The notes: generated from the letters alone by a model not told the origin. A DNA stretch of 64,000 nt from Marinisporobacter sp. (GCA_025210525.1 JAOARP010000011.1:1-64000); one strand, 5' to 3'. Numbered from the stretch's first letter, positions 7,714-16,134 are shown. A program made the numbers and translations.

Positions 7714-7884
7714 GCTGAAAATTCAGCGAAATAAAAATAAGATACTTTTATATGCTGAATAATTGATAAAATGAAGTAAAGGGAGATTCTTTTAGGAAAA
7801 AAAGAACTTCCTTTTTGTTTTTTGAAGATAATAAAGAAAGATATAATTGATTAATTATACTCAAAAGATTGCTGGAAATTAAGC
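7714..7884 (+). promoter_or_regulatory. Paired upstream activator sites for the sigma-54 regulator
   Basis: Two related 14-mers, GCTGAAAATTCAGC (7714-7727, perfect palindrome) and GCTGGAAATTAAGC (7871-7884), start 157 bp apart, close to 15 helical turns. A looser third copy, GCTGAATAATTGAT, sits at 7754-7767. They lie about 90-245 bp upstream of the sigma-54 promoter, the usual range for enhancer sites. Binding by the adjacent activator is inferred. Confidence 0.5.
7779..7824 (+). terminator. Probable terminator of the sigma-54 activator gene
   Basis: The left arm AAAGGGAGATTCTTTT pairs imperfectly with AAAAAAGAACTTCCTTTTT downstream, ending in a T-rich run. Confidence 0.5.
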
Positions 7885-7957
7885 AAATTATATAGAACTT
7901 TAGAGTACAAGGAGGTTGTTGAATGGGTATTTTACTCCCTTTTAGCAGATGATTTTG

Positions 7958-7975
7958 TTGGCATGCTATTTGCAA
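7958..7975 (+). promoter_or_regulatory. Sigma-54 (RpoN) promoter
   Basis: The sequence TTGGCATG-CTATTTGCAA has the invariant GG (7960-7961) and GC (7972-7973) exactly 10 nt apart and matches the TGGCAC-N5-TTGC consensus well. Transcription would start near 7985, leaving a leader of about 330 nt before the NhaC gene. Confidence 0.7.
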
Positions 7976-8181
7976 TATTATCTGGTGAAAGTCCTCCCAT
8001 ATAGTTTTATATTGTATGGGCAATCAGATTTTAGCTCTGTTAAGTATTTGAGTATAAAAATTCACATAAACAATTCTCTTTGCATGAATGGTAACTTTTA
8101 ACAAGGCCTCTAAATAAATATAGAATTTTTATAAAAGGCAAATATATTAACAGAGCATAAAATTTGAAATTTTAGATTGAA

Positions 8182-8272
8182 AGCTTTACATGTGTGGAAA
8201 ACGATTGCTGAGGTAATAAAAGGAGGTGAAATAAAAAAAATGTAAAGCTCAATGCATTAGAAAGATTTACAT
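8182..8272 (+). promoter_or_regulatory. Structured leader of the antiporter operon with alternative pairings
   Basis: AGCTTTACAT (8182-8191) is perfectly complementary to ATGTAAAGCT (8240-8249), and the same segment can pair instead with the ATTTACAT that follows (about 8264-8271). Between the arms lies a full Shine-Dalgarno (AAGGAGGTGA, 8220-8229) that leads only to an ATG-TAA start-stop pair at 8240-8245. The real gene has its own site near 8305. It could be a regulatory switch; no known riboswitch class was recognised. Confidence 0.3.
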
Positions 8273-8317
8273 GAGATAAGAAGGAATAAATATAAGGAAA
8301 ATAAAGGAGGAAATTTT

Positions 8318-9727
8318 ATGACGGACCCGATGGTGCACTATGGATTTTTATCTATTCTACCAGCACTTATTGCAGTAGTATTGGCATTTGTTACAAGGGA
8401 AGCTACCTTTTCATTATTATTTGCCTGTATTGTAGGATTATTTATTACAGGAGAAGGTCTCTGGGGAGTACCAGGATTATTTGAAAAAGCCATGGGAAAT
8501 GCAGATTTTATATGGGTGTTGTTGATAGAAGTATTCATTGGTATACTTGTTGCATTTTTTCAGTTAACTGGTTCAACCCAGGAGTTTGGAAGGATTGTGG
8601 AGACTAAAATCACATCTAGAAAAAAGATTCAATTATTTGGATGGTTTTTAGGAATGTTTATATTCTTTAGTGATTATTTTTCACCACTATTTACTGGTCC
8701 TGTTATGAGAAATCTAACGGATAAGGCAAAAATATCAAGAGAGAAGCTTGCGTATATTATTGACTCAACATCTGCTCCCATGTGTGTATTGGTACCATTT
8801 AGTGCTTGGGGAATATATATATCAGGTTTGCTTGTAGGATATGGGCCATTAAAAGATAATGCAGCAGCTGTAGATGTATTTTTCAAATCAGTAGGGTTCA
8901 ATTTTTATGGATTGTTTGCTGTTGGTATGGTAGCATTATTTGCTTTAGGGATTATTCCTGAGTTTGGACCTATGAAAAAAGCAGAAGAAAGAGCTTTAAA
9001 AGAGGGAAAAGTAGTTGCAGATGGGTCTACACCAATGATGGGAGTAGAGTTATCTGATATAGAACCAGCAGAGCAAATCACAAAGCCAAGAATATTTATC
9101 AACTTTATATTTCCAGTAGTAGTAGTTATTGCCTTCGCTCTTGGAACTTATGCTATATTAGGTTCTGCTAAGACACTAGAAGCATTTATGCTAGCAGTAC
9201 TAGTATTAGGGATTGCTTTAAGATTTCAAAAGGTGCCTATGAAAGAAATTTTTAGTACAGGGATACAAGGAATTAAAGGAGTAATTCCAGCAATTATTAT
9301 TTTGGGGCTTGCTTATAGTATTAATACAATTAGTAAGCAATTAGGAGCAGCACAATATGTTATAGAAGTAACACAAGGTTGGTTAACACCTGCATTATTA
9401 CCAACATTAGCATTTTTCTTAAGTGCATTCATATCTTTTTCTACAGGAACATCATGGGGAACTTATGCAATCATGATTCCTATTGCAGCACCATTAGCAT
9501 TCCAATTTAGTGGAGGCGATGTTAGTACTTTAGTATATGCAACCGTTGGTGCAGTAGCTGGTGGAGGTGTGTTTGGCGATCATTGCTCTCCATTATCAGA
9601 TACAACAATCCTTTCATCCTTTGGAGCAGCTAGTGACCATATAGATCATGTTAAGACACAGCTTCCGTATGCTTCAGTAGCCGCAGGGTTAGGACTTATA
9701 TTGTATTTAGCAATCGGAATGCTTTAA
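8318..9727 (+). CDS. NhaC-family Na+/H+ antiporter-like transporter
   Basis: The protein is 469 aa with about 11-12 hydrophobic segments. It carries NhaC-superfamily hallmarks: FSDYFSPLFTGPVMR in the first half, and in the second half STGTSWGTYAIMIPIAAPL and GGGVFGDHCSPLSDTTILSS. Relatives exchange Na+ for H+, or malate/lactate and amino acids with ions. GGAGG lies 7 nt before the ATG. It is followed by an alanine dehydrogenase-like gene 145 nt later with no clear terminator, so the two probably form one sigma-54-driven operon. Given that partner, uptake of an amino acid substrate is as likely as plain Na+/H+ exchange. Confidence 0.85.
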   Translation: MTDPMVHYGFLSILPALIAVVLAFVTREATFSLLFACIVGLFITGEGLWGVPGLFEKAMGNADFIWVLLIEVFIGILVAFFQLTGSTQEFGRIVETKITSRKKIQLFGWFLGMFIFFSDYFSPLFTGPVMRNLTDKAKISREKLAYIIDSTSAPMCVLVPFSAWGIYISGLLVGYGPLKDNAAAVDVFFKSVGFNFYGLFAVGMVALFALGIIPEFGPMKKAEERALKEGKVVADGSTPMMGVELSDIEPAEQITKPRIFINFIFPVVVVIAFALGTYAILGSAKTLEAFMLAVLVLGIALRFQKVPMKEIFSTGIQGIKGVIPAIIILGLAYSINTISKQLGAAQYVIEVTQGWLTPALLPTLAFFLSAFISFSTGTSWGTYAIMIPIAAPLAFQFSGGDVSTLVYATVGAVAGGGVFGDHCSPLSDTTILSSFGAASDHIDHVKTQLPYASVAAGLGLILYLAIGML

Positions 9728-9872
9728 ATCTTAGACTTAAATGTATTTGAATGGAGATATGAGGGAATTTCAAAATAGTAAAGATAATAATATTAGTGAA
9801 AAATCCTTTTTTAAAAAGGATAAAATAATATAAAAAATATTGCAATAATTACAAGAATAAGGGGGAAAAGAC

Positions 9873-10991
9873 ATGATTATCGGAACACCAAAAGAAATAA
9901 AAAATAATGAATATAGGGTGGCTATAGCACCTGATGGGGTAAAAGAATTTGTTAAAAATGGGCATGAAGTTTTAATTGAAACAGAAGCAGGAGTAGGAAG
10001 TGGATTTAGTGATGGAGACTATCAAAAAGCTGGAGCACAAATCGTTGATAAAGATGAATTATTTAAAAGAGCAGAAATGATTTATAAGGTAAAGGAAATG
10101 CTACCTGAAGAATTTAAATATCTTAGAGAAGGTATGGTAATATTTACTTATATTCACTCCAATGCTTTTAGGGATCAAACAGACATTTTACTTGAAAGGA
10201 AGACAGTAGGTATTGCTTATGAAGATATCCAAGATAAGGATGGGAATTTCCCTCTGCTTAAACCTATGAGTGAGATTGCAGGAAAAGGTGGAATGCTCAT
10301 GGGACTCCAATATGCACAAAAGATCAATGGTGGCAATGGATTAATGTTAGCTAGAGTACATGGTGTAAGAACATCTGAAATTACTATCATTGGTGCAGGA
10401 ATTGCAGGAATAGGAGCTGCAGAAATTGCAGTGAATTTAGGAAATAAGGTAACAATCCTAGATATTGATTTGGATAAGCTTGAAAAAGCTAAGCACATAC
10501 TTCCTCCTAATGTGGAATTACTATATTCTAATGGAAAGAATTTAGAAGAATGCTTAAAAAGAAGTGATGTATTAGTTAACTGTATCTTATGGCCTAAATG
10601 GAGAAAAGACCATATGGTATCAAGAGATCTATTAAAATTAATGAAGCCAGGGTCATTGATTCTTGATGTATCCTGTGATGAAGGTGGAGCTATTGAAACA
10701 TGTAGAGCTACATCTCATGATGATCCAATATATATAGAAGAAGGAATCGTTCATTATTGTGTAGATAATATTCCTGCTGCATTTCCACAAACTTCAACTT
10801 ATTCATTGTGTAATGCTACATTGCCTTATGCATTACAAATTGCCAATAAAGGATATGAAAGAGCATTGAAAGAAAATAAATATCTAAGAAAGGGATTAAC
10901 CTGCTATTTTGGAGAATTAACTTTAGAAGAAACTGGAAGAAAGCAAAAAAGACCATATAAATCTCCGGAAGAAGTTTTAAACATAAAATAA
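9873..10991 (+). CDS. Alanine dehydrogenase / PNT-family amino-acid dehydrogenase
   Basis: The protein is 372 aa, the normal length for alanine dehydrogenase. The N-terminus IGTPKEIKNNEYRVAIAP is diagnostic for the Ald/PNT family. The substrate Lys lies in YKVKEM and the catalytic His in TYIHSN; the Rossmann loop is GAGIAGIGAA. It differs from typical Ald where AGRxAxQ reads AGKGGMLMG and GGVPGV reads ARVHGV, so the preferred amino acid may not be alanine. Ald oxidatively deaminates alanine to pyruvate with NAD+, a common step in clostridial amino-acid fermentation. Cotranscription with NhaC and sigma-54 control are inferred from position. Confidence 0.75.
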   Translation: MIIGTPKEIKNNEYRVAIAPDGVKEFVKNGHEVLIETEAGVGSGFSDGDYQKAGAQIVDKDELFKRAEMIYKVKEMLPEEFKYLREGMVIFTYIHSNAFRDQTDILLERKTVGIAYEDIQDKDGNFPLLKPMSEIAGKGGMLMGLQYAQKINGGNGLMLARVHGVRTSEITIIGAGIAGIGAAEIAVNLGNKVTILDIDLDKLEKAKHILPPNVELLYSNGKNLEECLKRSDVLVNCILWPKWRKDHMVSRDLLKLMKPGSLILDVSCDEGGAIETCRATSHDDPIYIEEGIVHYCVDNIPAAFPQTSTYSLCNATLPYALQIANKGYERALKENKYLRKGLTCYFGELTLEETGRKQKRPYKSPEEVLNIK

Positions 10992-11004
10992 AAAACATTC
11001 GTTT

Positions 11005-11041
11005 AAAAAGGGTATATTTGTTGAAAATATGCCTTTTTTTT
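11005..11041 (+). terminator. Rho-independent terminator after the dehydrogenase gene
   Basis: AAAGGGTATATTT pairs with AAATATGCCTTT across a short loop, followed by a run of eight T. Confidence 0.8.
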
Positions 11042-11424
11042 ATTTCAAATGGACTGCAATTAATAAGAATAGGATATTGATGGAACTGCTATAATAGTAA
11101 AAAAGAATAGGTACTAAAAGAGATATATATTTATTGTGATTAAAGGAAGAGATTTTGGGGTATATGAAGAAATAACACGAAATGATTGAATGTTTTTAAA
11201 ATTGCAACTTGAATGATATTGAATCTTTTCTTTACAAAAGAGCAAATTACAATTATAATAAAATTTGTCGATTTTCATAATAAAATGACGAATAATTAGA
11301 AAATAGGTATTATATAAAATTGTATATTATAAAAAATATTTATTAAAAAGAAAGATACTACGTATTTTACGAAATACATAAAATGGGTGTTGCTTTTGAA
11401 TATGAAGTAAAGGGGGAAGGTATT
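11042..11424. other. AT-rich intergenic stretch, no gene seen
   Basis: These 383 bases hold frequent stops in all frames and no convincing ORF, repeat or RNA structure. TACGTATTTTACG (about 11358) is a small hairpin. AAGGGGGAAGG near 11410-11420 is the ribosome-binding site of the next short gene. Confidence 0.6.
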
Positions 11425-11556
11425 ATGGAAAATCCTGAATATATAAGATTAACCAAAGGTCCCACATTTCGAAGAAGAAAAAAATATGGCTTTAAAGTTG
11501 CATTCATGAGTATGCTTATTTTTATTTTAACTATTATGTATTTTGTAAATAAGTAA
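11425..11556 (+). CDS. Small single-span membrane protein, 43 aa
   Basis: ATG at 11425 follows AGGGGGAAGG at good spacing; the frame ends TAA at 11554-11556. The peptide has a basic N-terminal half (FRRRKKYGF) and one C-terminal transmembrane helix of about 20 residues. A strong terminator follows 26 nt later, so it is a complete transcription unit. No family was recognised. Its place beside the SpoVA/2Duf cluster makes a spore membrane role possible, but nothing in the sequence proves it. Confidence 0.55.
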   Translation: MENPEYIRLTKGPTFRRRKKYGFKVAFMSMLIFILTIMYFVNK

Positions 11557-11581
11557 ATTAGGAATTATTTTTTATACTTAT

Positions 11582-11611
11582 AAAAAACTCTCTAAATCTA
11601 GAGAGTTTTTT
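11582..11611. terminator. Bidirectional rho-independent terminator
   Basis: AAAAAACTCTCTA pairs with TAGAGAGTTTTTT across AATC. A and T tracts on both sides let it end the 43-aa gene and the convergent DUF1657 gene. Confidence 0.8.
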
Positions 11612-11820
11612 TATTGTTGTTGATTATATTGTGGTTCTTCGTTTTTTACAAAATTAACTCTTCCTTCAAGGGTTTGAGCTGCGTTTTCTAGAGTGGTAGC
11701 TAATTGGTTGAACATTTGTTTTGCCTGTTGGTCATCTGTATCCATAGAAAAGGTCTTAAATTGTGCAGATAAACCTTTTGCACCTGCTAGAGCTTGTTCA
11801 AGCTTGTTGATTGTAGTCAT
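11611..11820 (-). CDS. DUF1657 small protein
   Basis: The protein is 69 aa, start ATG with AGGAGAGG upstream. It is a helical protein with the DUF1657 pattern: a leader (TTINKLEQALAGAKGLSAQF), then FSMDTDDQQAKQMF, then a second helix with TLEGRVNFVKNEEPQY. DUF1657 proteins occur in spore formers, usually next to SpoVA or YetF/DUF421 genes, and are thought to belong to the spore inner-membrane system. A second DUF1657 gene is at 13191 and a DUF1657-like domain ends the fusion protein at 13411. The C-terminal EEPQY motif is shared by both stand-alone copies. Confidence 0.85.
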   Translation of the reverse strand: MTTINKLEQALAGAKGLSAQFKTFSMDTDDQQAKQMFNQLATTLENAAQTLEGRVNFVKNEEPQYNQQQ

Positions 11821-11953
11821 GAAAATCCTCTCCTTTATTTTATTTTTACATATATAGTATTTTCAAATTTAAGAAAAATATAAGTATAAAAATGTACATA
11901 AAAATGCCTTTAAGAACAAATACTGTATGTATACTACATAGGAGGTGAAATTA

Positions 11954-12319
11954 TTGGAAGAGAGACGAAGGGAAAGGGATAACATAAGCATAGGCAGTAT
12001 GCTAGTAAGGATTTTAGTATCTATGATTGTATTAGCAGTTGCTGCGTTTTTTACACCTTATTTTTCAATAACAGGATGGATTTCTCTACTTTTTGCTGCA
12101 GTAGCTATTGGGGTGATAGATTATTTAATAGAAAAATTCACTGGTTTTGATGCTTCTCCTTTTGGTAGAGGGATTACAGGATTTGTTGTATCAGCGATAA
12201 TTATTTATTTAACGGGAATGCTTGTTGGAGGCGTAAGGGTAACTTTCTTAGGTTCTATTTTAGCAGCATTTGCTATAGGGATTATCAATATGATTATTCC
12301 TGGAAGACGTGTATTGTAA
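11954..12319 (+). CDS. YvlD-like / phage holin family 4 membrane protein
   Basis: The protein is 121 aa from TTG 11954, chosen because AGGAGGTGA lies at 11940-11948; the in-frame GTG at 11945 overlaps that site. It has four hydrophobic segments after a charged N-terminus (EERRRERDN) and ends PGRRVL. The pattern (FGRGITGFVVSAIIIYL, ILAAFAIGIINMII) fits the PF04020 family that includes B. subtilis YvlD. The function is unknown, though often near stress or sporulation genes. Here it sits among DUF1657, DUF421 and SpoVA genes, and is followed by a terminator shared with the convergent DUF421 gene. Confidence 0.7.
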   Translation: MEERRRERDNISIGSMLVRILVSMIVLAVAAFFTPYFSITGWISLLFAAVAIGVIDYLIEKFTGFDASPFGRGITGFVVSAIIIYLTGMLVGGVRVTFLGSILAAFAIGIINMIIPGRRVL

Positions 12320-12347
12320 AAGCCCAGATTTTCTGGGCTTAATTTTT
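12318..12347. terminator. Rho-independent terminator
   Basis: AAGCCCAGA pairs with TCTGGGCTT across TTT, followed by AATTTTTTT. It overlaps the end of the convergent DUF421 gene. Confidence 0.8.
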
Positions 12348-13022
12348 TTCAAAGGGTTGTAAAAGCAATCCATCTTCTTCTAACCATTCTCCGTAGAAAA
12401 TATCTTCAAATTTATTGATGTTCTGCCTCTTAAGCTGTGACTTTAACCAAGTTTCATCGAAGCCACAGCTTTTTACATTATCCCATAAAACGATACCATC
12501 ACTGATAAAAGTCACAGGTAAATAGATGGGTTCAGGTGGTAAATTTAAATCTTTTCTTGTAGGACAAGTATAATCTGATTTTTTCAAGACAGAAATTTGT
12601 CCATCTGATTCTAATATAGCATATTCTACTTCACGTACGGAAAAAACATCATTTTTACGAAGTAAATTTTGAATTTCGTTGATATCTAGTTTGTTTTTTT
12701 TCAATTCATTTCGATCAATTTTTCCCTTACGAATGATGATGGAGGGATTTCCTTCTAAAAAAGATCTTGTTTTGATGAATTTTTGACTGATCCATTCAAT
12801 AATAAACATTAATATTCCCCATAAGGACATAGCAAAGAGGACATAAAAAATACCTATTTTTTCATCATAAATGGCATTTCCTAATAATTCACCTAAAATA
12901 AGAGCAGAAATAAAATCAAAGGGAGTGATTTGACTAAGCTGTCTTTTTCCTAAAATCTTCATGATCAAAAACAGTGCCATAAAACCTACAATGAGTTCAA
13001 TGGCTGTATGAAGTGTATGCAT
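12339..13022 (-). CDS. DUF421 (YetF-like) membrane protein
   Basis: The protein is 227 aa. Three hydrophobic segments fill residues 5-80 (the first loop has KILGKRQLSQITPFDF, a strong DUF421 hallmark), followed by a cytosolic alpha/beta domain with REVEYAILESDGQISVLKKSDY. YetF-type proteins are inner-membrane proteins, several of them specific to spores. Unlike the neighbour at 13411 it has no DUF1657 tail. It is transcribed away from the SpoVA operon and convergent with the YvlD-like gene, giving two DUF421/DUF1657 sets within 3 kb. Confidence 0.85.
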   Translation of the reverse strand: MHTLHTAIELIVGFMALFLIMKILGKRQLSQITPFDFISALILGELLGNAIYDEKIGIFYVLFAMSLWGILMFIIEWISQKFIKTRSFLEGNPSIIIRKGKIDRNELKKNKLDINEIQNLLRKNDVFSVREVEYAILESDGQISVLKKSDYTCPTRKDLNLPPEPIYLPVTFISDGIVLWDNVKSCGFDETWLKSQLKRQNINKFEDIFYGEWLEEDGLLLQPFEKN

Positions 13023-13190
13023 ATTTTATGACTCCTTTATTAGAAACTTTATAACTATTATCTTTAACGAAAATAAGAAAATATAAACCTATCTTATAAA
13101 ATATTTTAAAATATTGAGGAAGCAATGAATGAATACACTAGATAAGTGAAAAAATAAAATTAGAAAAAAGATATGAAATGAGGGATGAAA

Positions 13191-13397
13191 TTGACGGTAG
13201 CTTCTAAAGTAAAACAAACATTAGCTAGTTTAAAAAGTACTCAAAGTACTCTGCGATTGTATTCTATACAAACAGAAGATAAAAATGCAAGAGGTGTATA
13301 TGAAGAATCATTGATTATAACAGGAGAAGCCATAAAAGATTTGGAAGAAAGAATAAAAACTTTAGAATATGAAGAACCACAATACAAAGGTTATTAA
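13191..13397 (+). CDS. DUF1657 small protein, first gene of the SpoVA/2Duf operon
   Basis: The protein is 68 aa from TTG 13191; GAGGG at 13180-13184 is correctly spaced for this TTG and too close to the ATG at 13185. The sequence (MTVASKVKQTLASLKSTQST) is a textbook DUF1657 start; the protein ends EYEEPQYKGY. It opens an operon with only 13 nt to the DUF421-DUF1657 fusion gene, followed by spoVAC, spoVAD and spoVAE. The same order is found in the mobile spoVA operon (spoVA2mob) of heat-resistant Bacillus strains. Expression in the forespore is expected, but I could not identify a convincing sigma-G promoter. Confidence 0.8.
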   Translation: MTVASKVKQTLASLKSTQSTLRLYSIQTEDKNARGVYEESLIITGEAIKDLEERIKTLEYEEPQYKGY

Positions 13398-13410
13398 GTG
13401 AGGGAAGTTT

Positions 13411-14271
13411 ATGAAAACTTGGATAGTAATACTTATAAGATCAATAGGTTTATTTTTTATAACATTTATTGCTGTTAAGTCGATGGGAAAAAAATACCTA
13501 GCTAAAATGACACCTTTTGAATTTATTTATTATGGGGTCATTTCTATGTTAGCTGCATTGATTTCTGTAAATATTATTAAAAATTTAGTATTTGGATTGA
13601 TTGCTTTAGGAGTATGGATTGTACTTCCTATTACATTAGAGTATTTATCATTAAAGAGTAAGTATTTTCATGATTTAATCAATGGAAAAGAGACGATTTT
13701 AATAAGAAATGGGAAAGTCATGGAAGAAAATTTAAGTCAAGCGAGACTTACAGGAGAAGAGTTATTAAGGGAACTTCGTTCTAAGAATAGTTTTAATTTA
13801 GCAGATGTTGAATTTGCTGTCATGGAGTCAACAGGAGAGATGAACATATTATTAAAATCAGATAAAAAACCTGTTACAGCTTATGATTTAGAAAAAAATA
13901 TAGCCAATCAAAAGGAACCACAAACAGTCATCTTAGATGGAAATATATTGGATGAATCTCTAAGAAATAGAGGGCTAAATAGAGGTTGGTTAAAAATGCA
14001 ATTAGCCTCTTCAGGAGTATCATTAGATAATGTTTTTATAGGGCAAGTAGATACGAGTGGTGATTTATATGTAGATTTATTTGATGATACGGTAGAGATT
14101 ACTCAGCCCAAAATAAAAGAATTGTTATATGCTAATCTTGAAAAGTGCCAAACAGACTTACTTACCTTTTCATTAGAAACAGAGAATAAAGAAGCAAAAG
14201 CTATGTATAAAAAGAATGCAGATCAGCTTGAAGAAACTATAAAAAAATTAAAACCATATTTATTACATTAG
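13411..14271 (+). CDS. 2Duf-like protein (DUF421 membrane domain + C-terminal DUF1657 domain)
   Basis: The protein is 286 aa. Transmembrane segments fill about residues 5-80 (GKKYLAKMTPFEFIYYG matches the DUF421 loop), a soluble DUF421 domain follows (LADVEFAVMESTGEMNILLKSD), and residues 233-286 form a DUF1657-like helical tail (LEKCQTDLLTFSLETENKEAKAMY). This fused layout is that of the Bacillus 2Duf protein, which stabilises the spore inner membrane and raises wet-heat and peroxide resistance. It lies second in the operon, 11 nt before spoVAC. A role in spore resistance is inferred from family and context. Confidence 0.8.
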   Translation: MKTWIVILIRSIGLFFITFIAVKSMGKKYLAKMTPFEFIYYGVISMLAALISVNIIKNLVFGLIALGVWIVLPITLEYLSLKSKYFHDLINGKETILIRNGKVMEENLSQARLTGEELLRELRSKNSFNLADVEFAVMESTGEMNILLKSDKKPVTAYDLEKNIANQKEPQTVILDGNILDESLRNRGLNRGWLKMQLASSGVSLDNVFIGQVDTSGDLYVDLFDDTVEITQPKIKELLYANLEKCQTDLLTFSLETENKEAKAMYKKNADQLEETIKKLKPYLLH

Positions 14272-14282
14272 AGGTGAATCCT

Positions 14283-14762
14283 ATGTCTAGTAAAAAAAAT
14301 AAAAAGCTAACACCTGTGCAACAGGAATATCAAACTTTTGCAAAAATGAAAGAACCGAAGCGAAAGGTCTTTCGAAATATGCTAAGAGCATTTATTATTG
14401 GAGGAACTATCTGTACAATAGGACAAATCCTTCAATTCATATTCATTAAATATTTTGATTTTAAAGAGACTACCGCAGGAAATCCTGCTACAGCTGTTTT
14501 GATTATGACGACTGTTCTACTTACAGGACTCGGAGTATACGATAAGATTGCCCAATTTGCTGGAGCTGGAACGATTATCCCAGTTACAGGCTTTGCCAAT
14601 ACTGTAGCTTCTTCTGCTATTGAACACAGGAGTGAAGGGTATGTATTGGGAGTAGGGGGAAATATGTTTAAAATTGCAGGACCTGTTATTACTTATGGAG
14701 TTTTCTCAGCCTTTGTAGTGGCACTGATAAAAATTACAATCAAATGGTTAGGAGGAATGTAA
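14283..14762 (+). CDS. spoVAC: Stage V sporulation protein AC
   Basis: The protein is 159 aa; ATG 14283 has GAGGTG 6 nt upstream. After a basic N-terminus it has about four transmembrane helices with conserved IIGGTICTIGQILQ, TVLLTGLGVYDKIAQFAGAG and PVTGFANTVASSAIEH. SpoVAC is a membrane subunit of the channel that loads Ca-dipicolinate into the forespore and releases it at germination; Bacillus SpoVAC behaves as a mechanosensitive channel. The stop TAA runs directly into the ATG of spoVAD. Confidence 0.92.
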   Translation: MSSKKNKKLTPVQQEYQTFAKMKEPKRKVFRNMLRAFIIGGTICTIGQILQFIFIKYFDFKETTAGNPATAVLIMTTVLLTGLGVYDKIAQFAGAGTIIPVTGFANTVASSAIEHRSEGYVLGVGGNMFKIAGPVITYGVFSAFVVALIKITIKWLGGM

Positions 14763-15764
14763 ATGCTTAAAGGACATCAGACATGGGTATTTCCTTCAAA
14801 ACCTGTCATATTATCTTCAGCAGCTGTTGGAGGTCCCTTTGAAGCACAGGGGAATTTAGGAGATGATTTTGATATCCTTCATGAAGATTTGTGGTTAGGA
14901 CAAGATAGCTTTGAAAAAGCAGAAAAAATGTTATTGCAAGGAGCTTGTGAAAAAGCCATTGAGAAAGGGGGAAAGAAAAAAGAAGATATTACCTTTTTCA
15001 TTAGCGGAGATTTGATGAATCAAATTATTTCAAGTAGCTTTACTGCTCGTAGTTTGGGTGTTCCTTACTTGGGGATTTTTGGTGCTTGCTCTAGTTCTAT
15101 GGAAGGGTTATCCTTAGCGTCTTTCCTTATCGATAGTCAAGGGGCAGATTATATTATAGCCGCAGCTTGTAGTCATAATGCATCTGCTGAAAAACAGTTT
15201 AGATATCCAACAGAATATGGATCTCAAAAGCCCCCTACGGCTCAGTGGACTGTAACAGGAGCAGGGGCAGCATTATTAGGAAAACAGGGAGAAGGACCTA
15301 AAGTTACTGCAGCTACCATTGGAAGGGTTGTAGATATGGGTATATCTGATCCTTTTAATATGGGAGCGGCTATGGCTCCAGCAGCTGTGGATACCATTGA
15401 AGCTCATTTTAGGGATATGAATATCGATCCAAGTGAATATGATTTGATTGCTACAGGAGATCTTGGCGCTGTTGGACATAGGATTGCGGGAGACTTACTT
15501 ATAAAACATGGAATGAAAATCCCACCTGAAATTTTTACAGATTGCGGAATTATTATCTACAAAAAAGAACAAAAAGTCATGGCAGGAGGAAGTGGGTGTG
15601 GATGCTCAGCGTCTGTAACTTACGGACACTTTTTAAATAGAATGAGAAGAGGGGAACTCAAAAAAATCTTAATCGTAGCAACAGGAGCTTTGATGTCTCC
15701 CATGTCGTATCAACAAAAGGAAAGCATTCCTTGTATTGCTCATGCTGTATCTATAGAAATGTAG
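14763..15764 (+). CDS. spoVAD: Stage V sporulation protein AD (dipicolinate-binding, thiolase fold)
   Basis: The protein is 333 aa with the thiolase/ketoacyl-synthase fold. Visible blocks are [19 protein letters not shown] at the start, [13 protein letters not shown] at the nucleophile elbow, [20 protein letters not shown] in the middle and [19 protein letters not shown] near the end. SpoVAD is the peripheral subunit on the outer face of the spore inner membrane that binds dipicolinic acid. It starts one base after the spoVAC stop codon, so the two are translationally coupled. Confidence 0.93.
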   Translation: MLKGHQTWVFPSKPVILSSAAVGGPFEAQGNLGDDFDILHEDLWLGQDSFEKAEKMLLQGACEKAIEKGGKKKEDITFFISGDLMNQIISSSFTARSLGVPYLGIFGACSSSMEGLSLASFLIDSQGADYIIAAACSHNASAEKQFRYPTEYGSQKPPTAQWTVTGAGAALLGKQGEGPKVTAATIGRVVDMGISDPFNMGAAMAPAAVDTIEAHFRDMNIDPSEYDLIATGDLGAVGHRIAGDLLIKHGMKIPPEIFTDCGIIIYKKEQKVMAGGSGCGCSASVTYGHFLNRMRRGELKKILIVATGALMSPMSYQQKESIPCIAHAVSIEM

Positions 15765-15780
15765 AGAAGAGGTGGAAATT

Positions 15781-16134
15781 TTGGAAAAACTCATATGGTC
15801 TTTTATTGTAGGTGGGGGAATCTGTGTAATTGGTCAAATTATGTTGGATGTATTTAAGCTTACCCCAGCTCATACGACGAGTACACTAGTTGTAGTAGGG
15901 GCAATACTTGGAGGACTGGGTCTTTATGATCCACTTATAAAATTTGCAGGAGCAGGAGCTTCTGTACCTATTTGTAGCTTTGGAAATGCTCTTTTAAAAG
16001 GAGCGTTAATGGAAGCAAAAAGAAGTGGTGTTATTGGTGTCCTAACAGGTATATTCGAAGTGACTAGTGCAGGGATTTCTGCTGCAATCATTTTTGGATT
16101 TTTAGGAGCTTTAGTCTTTAAACCAAAAGGATAA
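15781..16134 (+). CDS. spoVAE: Stage V sporulation protein AE (SpoVAEb type)
   Basis: The protein is 117 aa from TTG 15781, chosen because AGAGGTGG sits 5-12 nt upstream; an in-frame GTG at 15772 overlaps that site. It is a three- to four-helix membrane protein homologous to SpoVAC, with [49 protein letters not shown] and [11 protein letters not shown]. With AC and AD it forms the minimal SpoVA channel set of Clostridia. No spoVAA, AB or AF genes accompany it. A terminator follows 36 nt later. Confidence 0.9.
   Translation: MEKLIWSFIVGGGICVIGQIMLDVFKLTPAHTTSTLVVVGAILGGLGLYDPLIKFAGAGASVPICSFGNALLKGALMEAKRSGVIGVLTGIFEVTSAGISAAIIFGFLGALVFKPKG

Noticed and set aside
8195-8208. Second sigma-54-like promoter, GTGGAAAACGATTGC
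   Set aside because: GG and GC are 9 nt apart instead of 10, and the sequence lies inside the leader hairpin region; the site at 7958 fits far better.
13130-13175. Sigma-G promoter before the SpoVA operon (TGAATA as -35)
   Set aside because: The expected -10 (CATxxTA) is not found at the right distance; forespore control remains an expectation only.
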